From Solirubrobacter phytolaccae (GTDB lineage: Bacteria > Actinomycetota > Thermoleophilia > Solirubrobacterales > Solirubrobacteraceae), in assembly GCF_027587195.1 (NCBI RefSeq), contig NZ_JAPDDP010000040.1:1-64000 (forward strand): a DNA stretch of 64,000 bases, read 5' to 3'. Within the stretch, counting starts at the first letter, position 1. Every line of letters starts with the position of its first letter. A model generated the notes under the pieces. The model did no database searches, was not told where the DNA came from, and saw only the letters and a list, made by a program, of their open reading frames with translations. Positions 40,115-51,119 of this stretch are shown here, one piece after another. Made by a program: the position numbers and the translations under genes.

Positions 40115-40669
40115 ATGACGTCGCCCCTCACCAGCAGTCCCACTGACATCGCGCTCGCCAACTTCGAGCTCATCACCGCCGAGTCGGTCACGCTCGCCGA
40201 CGCCGAGCGGGTCGTCTCACCCGACCACGTCAACCACGAGGCCCACAACGAGCCGCTGGAGTGCCGAGCGCGCGGCCCGCGCGGGCTGCTCGCCACCCGC
40301 GCCTGGCTGCGCGCGGCCTTCTCGCGCTTCGAGATCGAGCCGCTGGACGTCGTGACCGACGGCGAGCTCGTCGCCTTCCGGTGCGCGGTGACCGTCCACC
40401 ACACGGGCGACTTCGCGTTCTTCGACCCGGCCGGCCGGGTCAAGGACGCCTTCCCGCCGACGGGGCGCGAGGCGACGATCTTCCAGTCGCACTGGTTCAC
40501 CATCCGCGACGGCCTCGCGCTCGAGCACCGGGCGGTGCGCGACGACCTCGGCATGGCGGTCCAGCTCGGCTGGGTCCCGCCCAAGCCGCCGTACCTCGTC
40601 GGCATGGCGCTGGCCAAGCGCCGCACCCAGCGCGCGGTCGACCGCGGCACGGCGCCGTGGCAGGCCTGA
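40115..40669 (+). CDS. SnoaL-like polyketide-cyclase-family protein
   Basis: 184 residues of the NTF2/SnoaL fold: NFELITAESVTLADAERVVS, VNHEAHNE, the F-x-x-F-E-I-E-P strand and HWFTIRDGLALEHRAVRDDL. Such proteins are small-molecule isomerases, hydrolases or orphan binding proteins. ATG 40115 is chosen; a TTG three codons upstream is possible. The stop codon abuts the palindrome cluster 40669-40716. Confidence 0.8.
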   Translation: MTSPLTSSPTDIALANFELITAESVTLADAERVVSPDHVNHEAHNEPLECRARGPRGLLATRAWLRAAFSRFEIEPLDVVTDGELVAFRCAVTVHHTGDFAFFDPAGRVKDAFPPTGREATIFQSHWFTIRDGLALEHRAVRDDLGMAVQLGWVPPKPPYLVGMALAKRRTQRAVDRGTAPWQA

Positions 40670-40695
40670 ACTTAAACGTCCAGGACGTTTAAGTT
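40669..40695. repeat. perfect 13-bp palindrome, AT-rich
   Basis: AACTTAAACGTCC (40669-40681), one central A, then GGACGTTTAAGTT (40683-40695). Located between convergent genes; it could also act as a terminator. Confidence 0.75.
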
Positions 40696-40716
40696 AAGGC
40701 CTTGGGTCTTTAGGTT
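40691..40716. repeat. second copy of the ispE palindromic element
   Basis: AAGTTAAGGCC...GGTCTTTAGGTT is an imperfect palindrome. It matches 9709-9731 at 20 of 23 positions and overlaps the stop codon of the NmrA-like gene and the right arm of the preceding palindrome. Confidence 0.7.
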
Positions 40717-41507
40717 GTCGCCCAGACGCCCGTCGCGGCCGTGCGGCGGGCGAACTCACCGAAGTCGCGCGGCGCGCGGCCGAGCGCGCGGCGGACGCCG
40801 TCCTGGGGCTGGGCGTTGCGGCCGTCGAGCAGCTCGGTGAACAGGAAGACGACGAAGTCGGCGAGCTCGGGCGGCGCCGCGGCGCGGTACTGCTCGGGCG
40901 TGATGCGGGTGAAGCGCAGCTCGCGGCCGGTCGCCGCGGCCAGCTCCGCCACGGCCTCGTCCATGCGCAGCGCACGCGGGCCGGTGAGCTCGTAGACCTG
41001 GCCGGCGTGGCCGTGTTCGGTCAGGGCGGCGAACGCGACGTCGGCGATGTCCTCGGCGTCGACGAACGGCTCGGGCGTGTCGCCGGCCGGCAGCGCCACG
41101 TCGCCGCTCAGGACGCCGTCGAGCATGAAGCTCTCGCTGAAGTTCTGCGCGAACCAGGAGCAGCGGACGATCGTCCACGGCACGCCCGCGCCCGCCACCT
41201 CCTGCTCCGCGCGCTGGGCCTCCGGCTCGCCGCGACCGGACAGCAGCACGAGCCGGCCGACGCCCGCCGCCTCCGCCTGACGGGCGAACGCGCCGAGGAT
41301 GTCCGCCGCGCCCGGCATCGCGAGGTCGGGGTAGTAGGCGAGGTAGGCGGCGTCGGCGCCCGCGAGCGCGGCGGCCCAGGTGGAGCGGTCCTCCCAGTCG
41401 AATCCGGTGGCGCGGGAGGCGGGGCGGACGGCGACGCCCGCGGCGGTGAGACGCTCGATGATGCGCGTGCCGGTCTTGCCGGTGGCGCCGGTGATCAGCG
41501 TGGTCAT
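40710..41507 (-). CDS. NmrA-like NAD(P)-binding protein
   Basis: 265 residues. Rossmann motif ITGATGKTGTRI at residues 5-16 (GxxGxxG type), then VLLSGRGEPE, VRCSWFAQNF and DAEDIADVAFAALT, which are typical of NmrA/quinone-oxidoreductase-2 (YtfG)-like proteins. It diverges from an AraC-type regulator gene, a common pairing for redox-responsive reductases. The stop TAA lies in the palindromic element. Confidence 0.86.
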   Translation of the reverse strand: MTTLITGATGKTGTRIIERLTAAGVAVRPASRATGFDWEDRSTWAAALAGADAAYLAYYPDLAMPGAADILGAFARQAEAAGVGRLVLLSGRGEPEAQRAEQEVAGAGVPWTIVRCSWFAQNFSESFMLDGVLSGDVALPAGDTPEPFVDAEDIADVAFAALTEHGHAGQVYELTGPRALRMDEAVAELAAATGRELRFTRITPEQYRAAAPPELADFVVFLFTELLDGRNAQPQDGVRRALGRAPRDFGEFARRTAATGVWATT

Positions 41508-41532
41508 GGACCGGATTGAACCGGCCTGGCGC

Positions 41533-41578
41533 TGGACGATCCATAGTTGAAGTGCGCGTATCCATGCGTCATCGTCCA
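41533..41578. promoter_or_regulatory. inverted repeat in divergent NmrA-AraC promoter
   Basis: TGGACGAT (41533-41540) and ATCGTCCA (41571-41578), 8-bp arms 30 nt apart, spanning the region between the two start codons. A candidate binding site for the AraC-type regulator. Confidence 0.4.
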
Positions 41579-41582
41579 CGGC

Positions 41583-42506
41583 ATGGACGCGATCGCTGGC
41601 CTGCTCGACGGACCTCGCGCCCGCGGCGCGTTCCTGCTGAAGCTCGCGTTCGACGGTCCGTGGTCCGTGCGCATCCAGGACGAGTCGCCGATCGCGGTCA
41701 TCTCGGTCGTGCGCGGCGCGGCGCTGATCTTCGGCGACGGCGACGAGCCGATCCGCCTCGAGCCGGGCGACGTGGCCGTCGCGCGTGGCCCGCGGCCCTA
41801 CACGATCGCCGACGCCACCGGGACGCCCGTCCAGGCCATCGTCCATCCCGGCCAGGAGTGCAAGACGCCCGACGGCCAGGAGCTCAAGCTCGCGTGGGCG
41901 CTCGGCACGCGCACCTGGGGCAACGCCGCGGACGGCGCCGCCGTGCTGATGACCGGTGTCTACGAGTCCGCCGGCGAGATCTCCTCCCGCCTGCTGCGCG
42001 CGCTCCCGCCGCTGCTCGTCCAGCGCCTGGACTCGCCGCTGATCGCGCTGTTGGCCGACGAGATCGTCAAGGACGAGCAGGGCCAGGAAGCCGTGCTGGA
42101 CCGCCTGCTCGACCTGATCCTGATCGCCGTCCTGCGCGCGTACTTCGCCCGCCCCGAAGCCCCGGGCTGGTACCGCGCGTACGCCGACCCGGTCGTCGGC
42201 CCGGCGATCCGGATGCTCCACTCCGAGCCCGCGCACCCGTGGACGATCCAGGAGCTCGCGCACCGCATCGGCGTCTCCCGCGCCGCGCTCGCCCGCCGCT
42301 TCAACGACCTCGTGGGCGAGCCGCCGATGGCGTTCCTCACGGGCTGGCGGATCGCGCTCGCCGCCGACCTGCTGCTCGAGCCGGGCGCGACGGTCGGCTC
42401 CGTCGCCCCGCAGGTCGGTTACGGCTCGTCGTTCGCGCTCTCCACGGCCTTCAAGCGGCTGCGGGGCATCTCCCCGCAGCAGTATCGAACGGCTACGGGG
42501 ACTTGA
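41583..42506 (+). CDS. AraC-family regulator with cupin-like sensor
   Basis: 307 residues. N-terminal cupin-type domain (AVISVVRGAALIFGDGDEP, then RLEPGDVAVARG) and C-terminal double HTH: WTIQELAHRIGVSRAALARR and GSVAPQVGYGSSFALSTAFKR, ending GISPQQYR. It probably controls the divergent NmrA-like gene in response to a small molecule. ATG 41583 is used; TTG 41547 is a longer alternative. Its end overlaps the methyltransferase gene by 14 bp. Confidence 0.9.
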   Translation: MDAIAGLLDGPRARGAFLLKLAFDGPWSVRIQDESPIAVISVVRGAALIFGDGDEPIRLEPGDVAVARGPRPYTIADATGTPVQAIVHPGQECKTPDGQELKLAWALGTRTWGNAADGAAVLMTGVYESAGEISSRLLRALPPLLVQRLDSPLIALLADEIVKDEQGQEAVLDRLLDLILIAVLRAYFARPEAPGWYRAYADPVVGPAIRMLHSEPAHPWTIQELAHRIGVSRAALARRFNDLVGEPPMAFLTGWRIALAADLLLEPGATVGSVAPQVGYGSSFALSTAFKRLRGISPQQYRTATGT

Positions 42507-43059
42507 CGATCAGCAGCACGCCCGCGCCGACGGTCAGCAGCGTCGACGTGACGCCCTCGGCCGAGTAGACGAGCTCGGAGAACTCGACGAGCTCCTTGGC
42601 GTTGGAGAGCGTGTTGGCGACGACGAGCAGGCCGCGGTCGCGCAGCACGCGCACGAGGTCCGGCCAGTAGGACGCGTACTCGCGGCGCTCGGCGTCGAGG
42701 AAGATCAGGTCGAACGAGCCGTCCTCGAAGGCCGCGAGCGCCTCGGCGGCGTTCTGCGTGCGGACCTCGACGCAGCGGTCGACCTCGGCCTCGATGAGGT
42801 TCTTCTGCGCGAGCGCGGTGCGGTCGGCGTCGATGTCGAGGCTGAGGACCGTGCCGCCGACGGCCTCGGCGGCGTCGCCGAGCCAGATCGTCGAGTAGCC
42901 GTTCGAGGTGCCGACTTCCAGCACACGGCGCGCCCCCAGCGTGCGGACGAGCACGCCCAGCAGCTCGGCGGCCTCCGGCTCGACGTTGCGCAGGGCCTCG
43001 GGCACGTCGCGGCCGTGCGCGTAGAGCTCGTCCAGGAAAGCTTGGCGATTCGCGTCCAT
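42493..43059 (-). CDS. class I SAM O-methyltransferase (caffeoyl-CoA type)
   Basis: 188 residues: VLEVGTSNGYSTIWLG (SAM motif I), LSLDIDADR, FDLIFLDAERREY and VANTLSNAKE. These match O-methyltransferase family 3, which methylates catechols or similar. Its ATG overlaps the aldo-keto reductase stop, so the two are co-translated. Confidence 0.88.
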   Translation of the reverse strand: MDANRQAFLDELYAHGRDVPEALRNVEPEAAELLGVLVRTLGARRVLEVGTSNGYSTIWLGDAAEAVGGTVLSLDIDADRTALAQKNLIEAEVDRCVEVRTQNAAEALAAFEDGSFDLIFLDAERREYASYWPDLVRVLRDRGLLVVANTLSNAKELVEFSELVYSAEGVTSTLLTVGAGVLLIVKSP

Positions 43060-43949
43060 CAGGCGGAGACCTCGTCGAGTTTGGCGACTTCGCTCGGATC
43101 GAGCGTGAAGGACGGGAGGATGCCGCGCAGCTGCTCGACCGTGCGGGCGCTCGCGATCGGGGCGACGATGCCGGGCTTGGAGCGGAGCCACTCGATCGCC
43201 ACCGCGCCGACCGTGACGCCGCGCGTGAGCGCGATCTCGTCCAGCGCGTCCAGCACGTGCTCGCCGCGCGGATCGGACAGGTACTTGGAGACCATGCCCT
43301 CGCGGGCCACGCCCTCGGCGGACGCGTTGCGGTACTTGCCGGTCAGAAAGCCTGCGGCGAGCGCGTAGTACGGCGCGACCGCGAGGCCGCGGGAAGCCAC
43401 GATCGGCGCGTAGTCGCGCTCGTAGCCCTCGCGCTCCATCAGGTGGTAGTGCGGCTGCAGCCACACGTACGGCGCGAGGCCTTCGCGCTCGGCCAGCTCC
43501 AGCGACTCCACGAGCCGGTCCGGCGGCACGTTGGACGCCGCCACGTTGAGGACCTTCCCGTCACGCACCGTCCGGTCGAACGCGCGGACGGTCTCCTCGA
43601 CCGCCACCGAGCCGTCGTCCTTGTGGGCGTAGTAGAGGTCGATGCGATCGGTCTGCAGCCGTGCCAGGGACGCGTCGACGTGCGCCGCGATGTTCTCCGC
43701 CGACAGCCCGCCGTCCGACCCGACCTTGGTGGCGAGGACGAGCTGGTCGCGGTTGCCGCGCGCCGCCGTCCACTCGCCGATGATCGTCTCCGAGATGCCC
43801 ATGTTCGGGCGCATGTACGTGTCGGCGGTGTCGATGAAGTTGCCACCGGCCTCCACGTAGGCGTCCAGCACGGCCCACGACTCGTCGCGATCCGCGGTCC
43901 AGCCGAACACGTTGCCACCCAGGCAGAGTCCGTAGACGTCGAGAGCCAT
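43059..43949 (-). CDS. aldo/keto reductase
   Basis: 296-residue TIM barrel. Seen: FIDTADTYMRPNMG (catalytic Asp/Tyr region), LATKVGSDGGLS (Lys), DLYYAHKDD, and VAPIASARTVEQL for NADPH binding near the end. Leaderless: TACGCT lies 8 nt before ATG 43949. The next gene, a methyltransferase, overlaps by one base. Confidence 0.92.
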   Translation of the reverse strand: MALDVYGLCLGGNVFGWTADRDESWAVLDAYVEAGGNFIDTADTYMRPNMGISETIIGEWTAARGNRDQLVLATKVGSDGGLSAENIAAHVDASLARLQTDRIDLYYAHKDDGSVAVEETVRAFDRTVRDGKVLNVAASNVPPDRLVESLELAEREGLAPYVWLQPHYHLMEREGYERDYAPIVASRGLAVAPYYALAAGFLTGKYRNASAEGVAREGMVSKYLSDPRGEHVLDALDEIALTRGVTVGAVAIEWLRSKPGIVAPIASARTVEQLRGILPSFTLDPSEVAKLDEVSA

Positions 43950-43957
43950 TAGCGACA

Positions 43958-43963
43958 AGCGTA
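43958..43963 (-). promoter_or_regulatory. -10 TACGCT, leaderless start of aldo/keto reductase
   Basis: Minus-strand TACGCT, 8 nt, then ATG 43949. It lies just after the terminator of the upstream operon. Confidence 0.55.
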
Positions 43964-43971
43964 CGAAACGA

Positions 43972-43998
43972 AAGCGGGCGCCCGATGGGCGCCCGCTT
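43972..43998 (-). terminator. strong hairpin ending the hsp20-lon operon
   Basis: A perfect 12-bp stem AAGCGGGCGCCC (43972-43983)/GGGCGCCCGCTT (43987-43998) with a 3-nt loop. On the minus strand it is followed by TCGTTTCG, so it is a Rho-independent-like terminator. Confidence 0.75.
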
Positions 43999-44022
43999 AC
44001 AACACTCGTTTCTTGACGCTGT

Positions 44023-44478
44023 CTACGCCGCGGTGCCCGCGGTCGGAGTGCTCGACGGCGACGAGGTGGTCGAGGTGTACTCGAACTCCTCCTCGGCCCC
44101 GAACAGCGCGTCGAGGACCTTCTTGCGCAGCCCCTCGGAGAGGGCGAGCGCGACCGCGCCGCCGACGACGCCGAGCAGGAGGACACGACCGAAGCCGCCG
44201 CCGCTCTTCTGCTTCTTGGGCGCCTCGTAGAGGGCCACGCTTGCATCACGCACGCCGCCGGCCGTCTCGCGGATGTGCTTCTGCAGCTTCTTGTCCTCGA
44301 AGAGCTGCTTCGCAGGGCTCTTGCCGTTGCTCAGCCGTCCGTACGCGTCACGAGCGGACTCGAAGCTCGTGACGAGGCTCTGCCGCAGATCCTCGTCGTC
44401 GATGAGCCGCTGGACGTACGGGTTGGAGCGGGCCGACTGGGCAGCCTGCCCGGCCTTCTTGACCTTCTTGTTCGCCAT
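44023..44478 (-). CDS. hypothetical membrane-associated protein downstream of lon
   Basis: 151 residues. A basic Lys-rich start (MANKKVKKAGQAAQ), a helical charged middle (QRLIDDEDLRQSLVTSFESA), one hydrophobic stretch near 110-128 (RVLLLGVVGGAVALALSEG) and an acidic, Thr/Ser-rich tail. ATG 44478 starts 22 bp after the lon stop, so it probably belongs to the hsp20-lon unit. I do not recognise the family. Confidence 0.7.
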   Translation of the reverse strand: MANKKVKKAGQAAQSARSNPYVQRLIDDEDLRQSLVTSFESARDAYGRLSNGKSPAKQLFEDKKLQKHIRETAGGVRDASVALYEAPKKQKSGGGFGRVLLLGVVGGAVALALSEGLRKKVLDALFGAEEEFEYTSTTSSPSSTPTAGTAA

Positions 44479-44500
44479 GGCTCCTCGCTTGCCTCGCTTT

Positions 44501-46869
<2,369 letters not shown>

Positions 46870-46873
<4 letters not shown>

Positions 46874-47307
46874 CGCTCCGTCCCGCGGATCGGGACGGTG
46901 CGGGGATTCGACGGGCGGCTCAACGGCAGCTCGACGGTGAGGATGCCGTCCTCGTAGGTGGCGTCGGCGGCGTCGGCGTCCACGTCGGCGCCGAGCGCGA
47001 CGACGCGCCGGAACGGCCCGCGCTCGATCTCCATCTGCTGGTACACGCGGTCGTCGGACGGCGTGTCCGGCTCCCGCTGGCCCGACAGGAGCAGCTCACG
47101 GCCCTGCACCTCGAGCGAGACCTGGCCCGGGTCGATGCCCGCCAGGTCGGCGCGCACGATCGCCCGCGGCGGGTCGCTCGCGTAGTACACGTCGACGGCC
47201 GGCGAGAAGCCGCCACGTCGCTGCGGCGCGAAGCCACGATCGAAGAGCTCGTCCATCTGACGGCGCATTCGTTCGAAGTTCGCAAAGAGATCTCGCTCCT
47301 GAGCCAT
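46870..47307 (-). CDS. Hsp20/alpha-crystallin small heat shock protein
   Basis: 145 residues: FSPAVDVYYASDPPRAIVRA, LAGIDPGQVSLEVQGRELLL, SGQREP, RGPFRRVVALGADVDADA and DGILTVELPL, the alpha-crystallin core with the family's final GILTV motif; the C-terminal IxI-like tail is short. It holds unfolding proteins. ATG 47307 is preceded by TAGCCT 11 nt upstream. I saw no HAIR or CIRCE operator in the 46-bp divergent region. Confidence 0.9.
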
Positions 47308-47341
47308 ACGAATGTCCAAGGCTAACGGGCGCTGATCCCTG

Positions 47342-47347
47342 TACGGT
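47342..47347 (+). promoter_or_regulatory. -10 TACGGT, leaderless start of Ig-like secreted protein
   Basis: TACGGT, 6 nt, then ATG 47354. Confidence 0.5.
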
Positions 47348-47353
47348 GCCCGG

Positions 47354-48190
47354 ATGCTCCGGTCGTTGGCGGCTCTTGCCCTGCTCCCATTCTTCGTGCT
47401 CGTCGCGCCCATCCACGCGGAGGAGCTGAGCTCGCAGCCACCCGTCATCAAGTCGGTCGCGTTCACGAGCCCCGCGAGCGGCACGGTGACCGTTCCGGTG
47501 ACGGCCACGGACGACAACGGCTTGGGGGAGGCCGTCGCGGCGATCGACGGCAAGCAGGCCGCGACCGCGCTGTTCACCACGTGTGGCGACGACGGCGCGT
47601 GCACGGCGAAGCTCTCGATCGACACGACCAAGTACCCCAGCGGTGAGCGCGATGTCGACGTCCACGTCACCGACACCGACGGCAACCGCAGCTTCACCTA
47701 CGGGATGTCGATCACGTTCGACAACCCCGACGTGACGCCCACGCCGACGCCGACCCCGGAGGCGACGGTCACGCCGGAGGAGACCGCGACGCCCTCCCCG
47801 ACGCCGACCGTGCAGCAGCCCCACGACCGCCCGACTCCGACGCCCACGCCGACCCCGATGCCGCTCGGCGAGATCGGCATCCTCGGCGACGAGGCCACGC
47901 GCTACACGACCCGTGATTTCCTGAGCATCCCGAAGCGCCCGCGCGCGTCGAAGGTCGGCGCGCTGACCATGACCGCGCGCTGCCCGCTGCCGAAGACGTG
48001 CTCGCTGCGCGTCTCGCTCACGCGGGCGGGCAAGAGCTACGGCTCCGGCCGCGTGACGGTCGGCTCGAAGAAGAGCGGGAAGCTCACGCTCAAGCTCACG
48101 AAGGCGGCGCGTGCGGCGCTCAAGAAGAAGCCGCAGTCGCTGCGGCTCACGGTCGCCGGCTACCCCGGCGTCGTCATCACGCTGCGCTAG
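47354..48190 (+). CDS. secreted Ig-like protein with Pro-Thr linkers
   Basis: 278 residues. Signal peptide 1-22, an Ig-like domain (VIKSVAFTSPASGTVTVPV, then TATDDNGLGEAVAAIDG), Pro-Thr linkers (TPTPTPTPEATVTPEETAT), and a basic C-terminal beta domain with KSGKLTLKLTKAARAALKKK, a motif seen in many surface proteins of this bacterial group. Surface or wall-associated; no catalytic residues seen. The stop overlaps the convergent EAL gene via CTAG. Confidence 0.75.
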   Translation: MLRSLAALALLPFFVLVAPIHAEELSSQPPVIKSVAFTSPASGTVTVPVTATDDNGLGEAVAAIDGKQAATALFTTCGDDGACTAKLSIDTTKYPSGERDVDVHVTDTDGNRSFTYGMSITFDNPDVTPTPTPTPEATVTPEETATPSPTPTVQQPHDRPTPTPTPTPMPLGEIGILGDEATRYTTRDFLSIPKRPRASKVGALTMTARCPLPKTCSLRVSLTRAGKSYGSGRVTVGSKKSGKLTLKLTKAARAALKKKPQSLRLTVAGYPGVVITLR

Positions 48191-49218
48191 TACGCGGAAG
48201 GACGCACGAGGCGGGTGTCGACCGCCATCGGCTTCTCGGTCGGCTGGCCGAAGTAGAAGCCCTGGCCGAGGTCGACGCCCAGCTCGGCCATCGCGCGGAA
48301 CTCGTCGACGCGCTCGACGCCCTCGGCGACGACCTTCGCGCCCAGCTCGTGCGCGCACTCCACGAGCGCCTTCACGAGCGCGCGGCGGCCGACGGAGTGC
48401 TGGATGCCGGAGGTCAGCGCGGTGTCGATCTTGGCCACGTCGGGCTTGATCAGCTCCAGGCAGGCGAGCGAGTCCGGGCCGCCGGAGAGGTCGTCCAGCG
48501 CCACGAGCGCGCCGCGCTTGCGGTGCTCGGTCGTGATCGCGAGCAGCAGGTCGCGGTCCAGGCAGCGCTCGGGCTTGACCAGCTCGAGGCAGATGCGGGA
48601 CGGGTCGGCGTTGAGCCGGCCGACGACGGGCCACGTGGTGCGCATCGTCGACTCGACGTCGAGCGACGCACGCGGGTCGACGTTGACGAAGAGGATCTCG
48701 CCGGGCGGCAGCAGCGGCAGCCCGACCTCGAGCGCCGCGGTGCGGGCGCGGTAGTCGAAGGAGAAGAGCGCGTCGTGGGCCTCGGCGGCCGCGAGCAGCT
48801 CGCCGCCGCGCAGCTCGACCGCGCCGAGCATCCCGCGCATCAGCGCCTCGCGGCCGTAGGCCAGCCCGGTCGTCAGGTCGACGATCGGCTGGAAGTGCGG
48901 CCGCATCCGGCCGTGCGAGAGGAACTCCGGGAACCAGTCGGTGCGGGTGCGGTCCAGCAGCGTCTCGGCGGGCACCGGGAGGCTCTGCTCGTCCGCGAGG
49001 CGGATCGCGAACAGGCACGCGCGCTCGGAGACCGACAGCGCCTTGATCAGCGTCCGCAGGCGCTCGTCCCAGCCCGGCCCGGCCAGCAGCAGCCCCTCCA
49101 CGGCGATGTCCCCCGCCGCGGGTTCCGTGGCGAGGTGCTCGACCTTGTAGAGGACGGACGGGCGGTGCGACAGCAGTCGCACGCCGTCCATGGCGGCCGT
49201 GGCAGAGGTCACAACCAC
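48187..49218 (-). CDS. EAL-domain c-di-GMP phosphodiesterase
   Basis: 343 residues. A C-terminal EAL domain (about 105-335) keeps key residues: REALMRG (EAL equivalent), FVNVDP, LELVKPE, VALDDLSGG, DVAKID, VVAEGVE and QGFYFGQP, so it could hydrolyse c-di-GMP. There is no GGDEF domain. The N-terminal 100 residues are an unrecognised helical part. GTG 49218 or ATG 49191 may be the start. The stop shares CTAG with the convergent secreted-protein gene. Confidence 0.85.
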   Translation of the reverse strand: MVVTSATAAMDGVRLLSHRPSVLYKVEHLATEPAAGDIAVEGLLLAGPGWDERLRTLIKALSVSERACLFAIRLADEQSLPVPAETLLDRTRTDWFPEFLSHGRMRPHFQPIVDLTTGLAYGREALMRGMLGAVELRGGELLAAAEAHDALFSFDYRARTAALEVGLPLLPPGEILFVNVDPRASLDVESTMRTTWPVVGRLNADPSRICLELVKPERCLDRDLLLAITTEHRKRGALVALDDLSGGPDSLACLELIKPDVAKIDTALTSGIQHSVGRRALVKALVECAHELGAKVVAEGVERVDEFRAMAELGVDLGQGFYFGQPTEKPMAVDTRLVRPSAY

Positions 49219-49244
49219 CTCATCGGCCGCAGGTAAGCGAATCT

Positions 49245-50009
49245 TTACTTTCCGACGGTGAAGATCAGACCTTCGCGGGCCGGCTCGATCGGCCCGTCGT
49301 AGGCCCGCGCGGCCTCGGAGATGACCCAGTCCGGGCCGGCCTCCTCGGCGAAGTGCGTCAACACCAGCCGTTTCGCGCCGGCGGCCGCCGCGTGCTCGCC
49401 GGCCTCGAAGGGCGTCAGGTGCCCGCGGTCGTCCGGCGGCTCGGGCTCGAGCAGCGTCGCCTCGACCATCAGCACGTCGGTGCCGGCGGCGAACGCGACC
49501 AGGTCTTCACTCGGACCGCAGTCGGCGCCGAAGGTGAACCGCGCGCCGCCGTCCGAGAACTCGACCGCGTTGGCCGGGATGTAGTGCGGGACGGGCTGGA
49601 AGCGCACGCCGAGCCCGCCGAGCGTCAGCGCCGCCGCGGGGTCGTAGATCGTCAGGTCGAACGCCAGCTCGATGTGGTCGGCGCTCATGCTGCCGCCCTC
49701 GCACAGGCGCGCGAAGACCTCCCGCGCCCCAGGCGGCGCGTACAGCTTCGGGCGCGGCGCGGCGCCCTCCCACGGCCGGTAGCGGATGCCGGACGCGAAG
49801 GGCACGAGGTCCATCACGTGGTCGGCGTGCAGGTGGGTGATGACCACCGCGTCGACCCGCTCGTACGGGAGGCGCGTGCGCAGCTTGGCGAACACGCCCG
49901 GGCCGCAGTCGAGCAGCACGGACTGCCCGCCGCCTTCGACGAGATAGCCCGAGCAGGCGCCGTCGGCGTCCTGCCAGGCCGGGGACTTGCCCAGGACCGT
50001 GATGCGCAC
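49245..50009 (-). CDS. metallo-beta-lactamase-fold hydrolase, RNase Z-like
   Basis: 254 residues. Intact HxHxDH in VVITHLHADHVMDLV, TFGADCGPS, EATLLEPEP and LVLTHFAEEAG, the arrangement of the ElaC/RNase Z-related group. It may process tRNA 3' ends or hydrolyse another phosphodiester. GTG 50009 has GGAGGG 10 nt upstream. It follows nhaA by only 6 bp on the same strand. Confidence 0.85.
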   Translation of the reverse strand: MRITVLGKSPAWQDADGACSGYLVEGGGQSVLLDCGPGVFAKLRTRLPYERVDAVVITHLHADHVMDLVPFASGIRYRPWEGAAPRPKLYAPPGAREVFARLCEGGSMSADHIELAFDLTIYDPAAALTLGGLGVRFQPVPHYIPANAVEFSDGGARFTFGADCGPSEDLVAFAAGTDVLMVEATLLEPEPPDDRGHLTPFEAGEHAAAAGAKRLVLTHFAEEAGPDWVISEAARAYDGPIEPAREGLIFTVGK

Positions 50010-50015
50010 CTTCTG

Positions 50016-51107
50016 TCAGACCCTCCTGCGCCGAGAGGCTACAGCGAGCGCCAGCACACCGAGGATGCCGCTGATCACAGAGCCGGCGAAGATGCCGACC
50101 TTGGCGCTGTCCACGAGCGCCCGATCGTCGAACGCGAGCTCGGCGATGAACAGCGAGACGGTGAAGCCGATGCCCGCCGTCGCGGCGATCCCGGCCAGCT
50201 CCGAGCGCCGCATGCCCTCCGGCAGCGCGCCGCCGGCCCGCAGCGCCGCGAGCGTCGCGCCGGAGATGCCGAGCAGCTTGCCGACCACGAGGCCGGCGAC
50301 GATCGCCCACGTCAGCCGGCTCGAGAGCGCGTCGCTCAGGACGCCGCCGCCGAAGTCGACCCCGGCGTTGGCGAGCGCGAACAGCGGCACGACCACGAAC
50401 GCGCTCCACGGGTGCAGGCCGTGCTGCACGTGCTCACCCCGCGCGACCGGCAGCAGCAGGCCGACGACGACGCCGGCGATCGTCGCGTGGATGCCCGACT
50501 CATGCACGGCGATCCAGAGCGCGATCGCCAGCGGGATCCACAAGCGCGGTTGCCACCACAGCGCGATCGCGAGCACGGCGGCCGCGAGCAGCCACAACGC
50601 CGACACGCCCTCGGCGTAGAAGACGGCGATGATCACGATCGCGATGATGTCGTCGACGATCGCGATCGCCAGCAGGAAGACGCGCGCGCCCTCGCTCACG
50701 CGGTCGCCGAGCACCGTGACCAGGCCGACGGCGAACGCGATGTCGGTCGCGCACGCGATCGCCCAGCCGTCGAGGCCCTCGCCGCCGCCGATCAGCGCGA
50801 CGAAGATGACGATCGGCGCGAGCACCCCGCCGACCGCCGCGACGGCCGGCAGCGCGGCCGTGCGCGGGCTCTGCAGCCGCCCGTCGACGAGCTCACGCTT
50901 GATCTCGAGGCCGACCACGAGGAAGAACAGCGCCATCAGCGCGTCGTTGACCCAGTGGTGCAGGTCGAGCGGGCCGAGCTCGGTGCTCCAGAACCCGTCG
51001 TAGTCGAGGCCCGCGTTGGCCCAGATCAGCGCGACGACGGTGGCCGCGAGGATCGCGAGCCCACTCGCCGACTCCTCGCGTAAGAACTCCTTGACGGCTC
51101 GGACCAC
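50016..51107 (-). CDS. nhaA: Na+/H+ antiporter NhaA
   Basis: 363 residues, about twelve helices. Conserved IACATDIAFAVGL and AIVDDIIAIVIIAV carry the two essential Asp regions; EIKRELVDG is the cytoplasmic N-terminal loop motif. It exchanges Na+ for H+ in pH and salt homeostasis. GTG 51107 is preceded by TAGGGT 9 nt upstream, which overlaps the stop of the Cys-rich gene; whether that is a -10 or an AGGGTGG ribosome site is unclear. Confidence 0.94.
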   Translation of the reverse strand: MVRAVKEFLREESASGLAILAATVVALIWANAGLDYDGFWSTELGPLDLHHWVNDALMALFFLVVGLEIKRELVDGRLQSPRTAALPAVAAVGGVLAPIVIFVALIGGGEGLDGWAIACATDIAFAVGLVTVLGDRVSEGARVFLLAIAIVDDIIAIVIIAVFYAEGVSALWLLAAAVLAIALWWQPRLWIPLAIALWIAVHESGIHATIAGVVVGLLLPVARGEHVQHGLHPWSAFVVVPLFALANAGVDFGGGVLSDALSSRLTWAIVAGLVVGKLLGISGATLAALRAGGALPEGMRRSELAGIAATAGIGFTVSLFIAELAFDDRALVDSAKVGIFAGSVISGILGVLALAVASRRRRV

Positions 51108-51119
51108 GAGCCGCCCACC

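Noticed and set aside
47308-47353. HspR (HAIR) or CIRCE operator before hsp20-lon
   Set aside because: Neither CTTGAGT-N7-ACTCAAG nor the CIRCE inverted repeat is present in the 46-bp gap.
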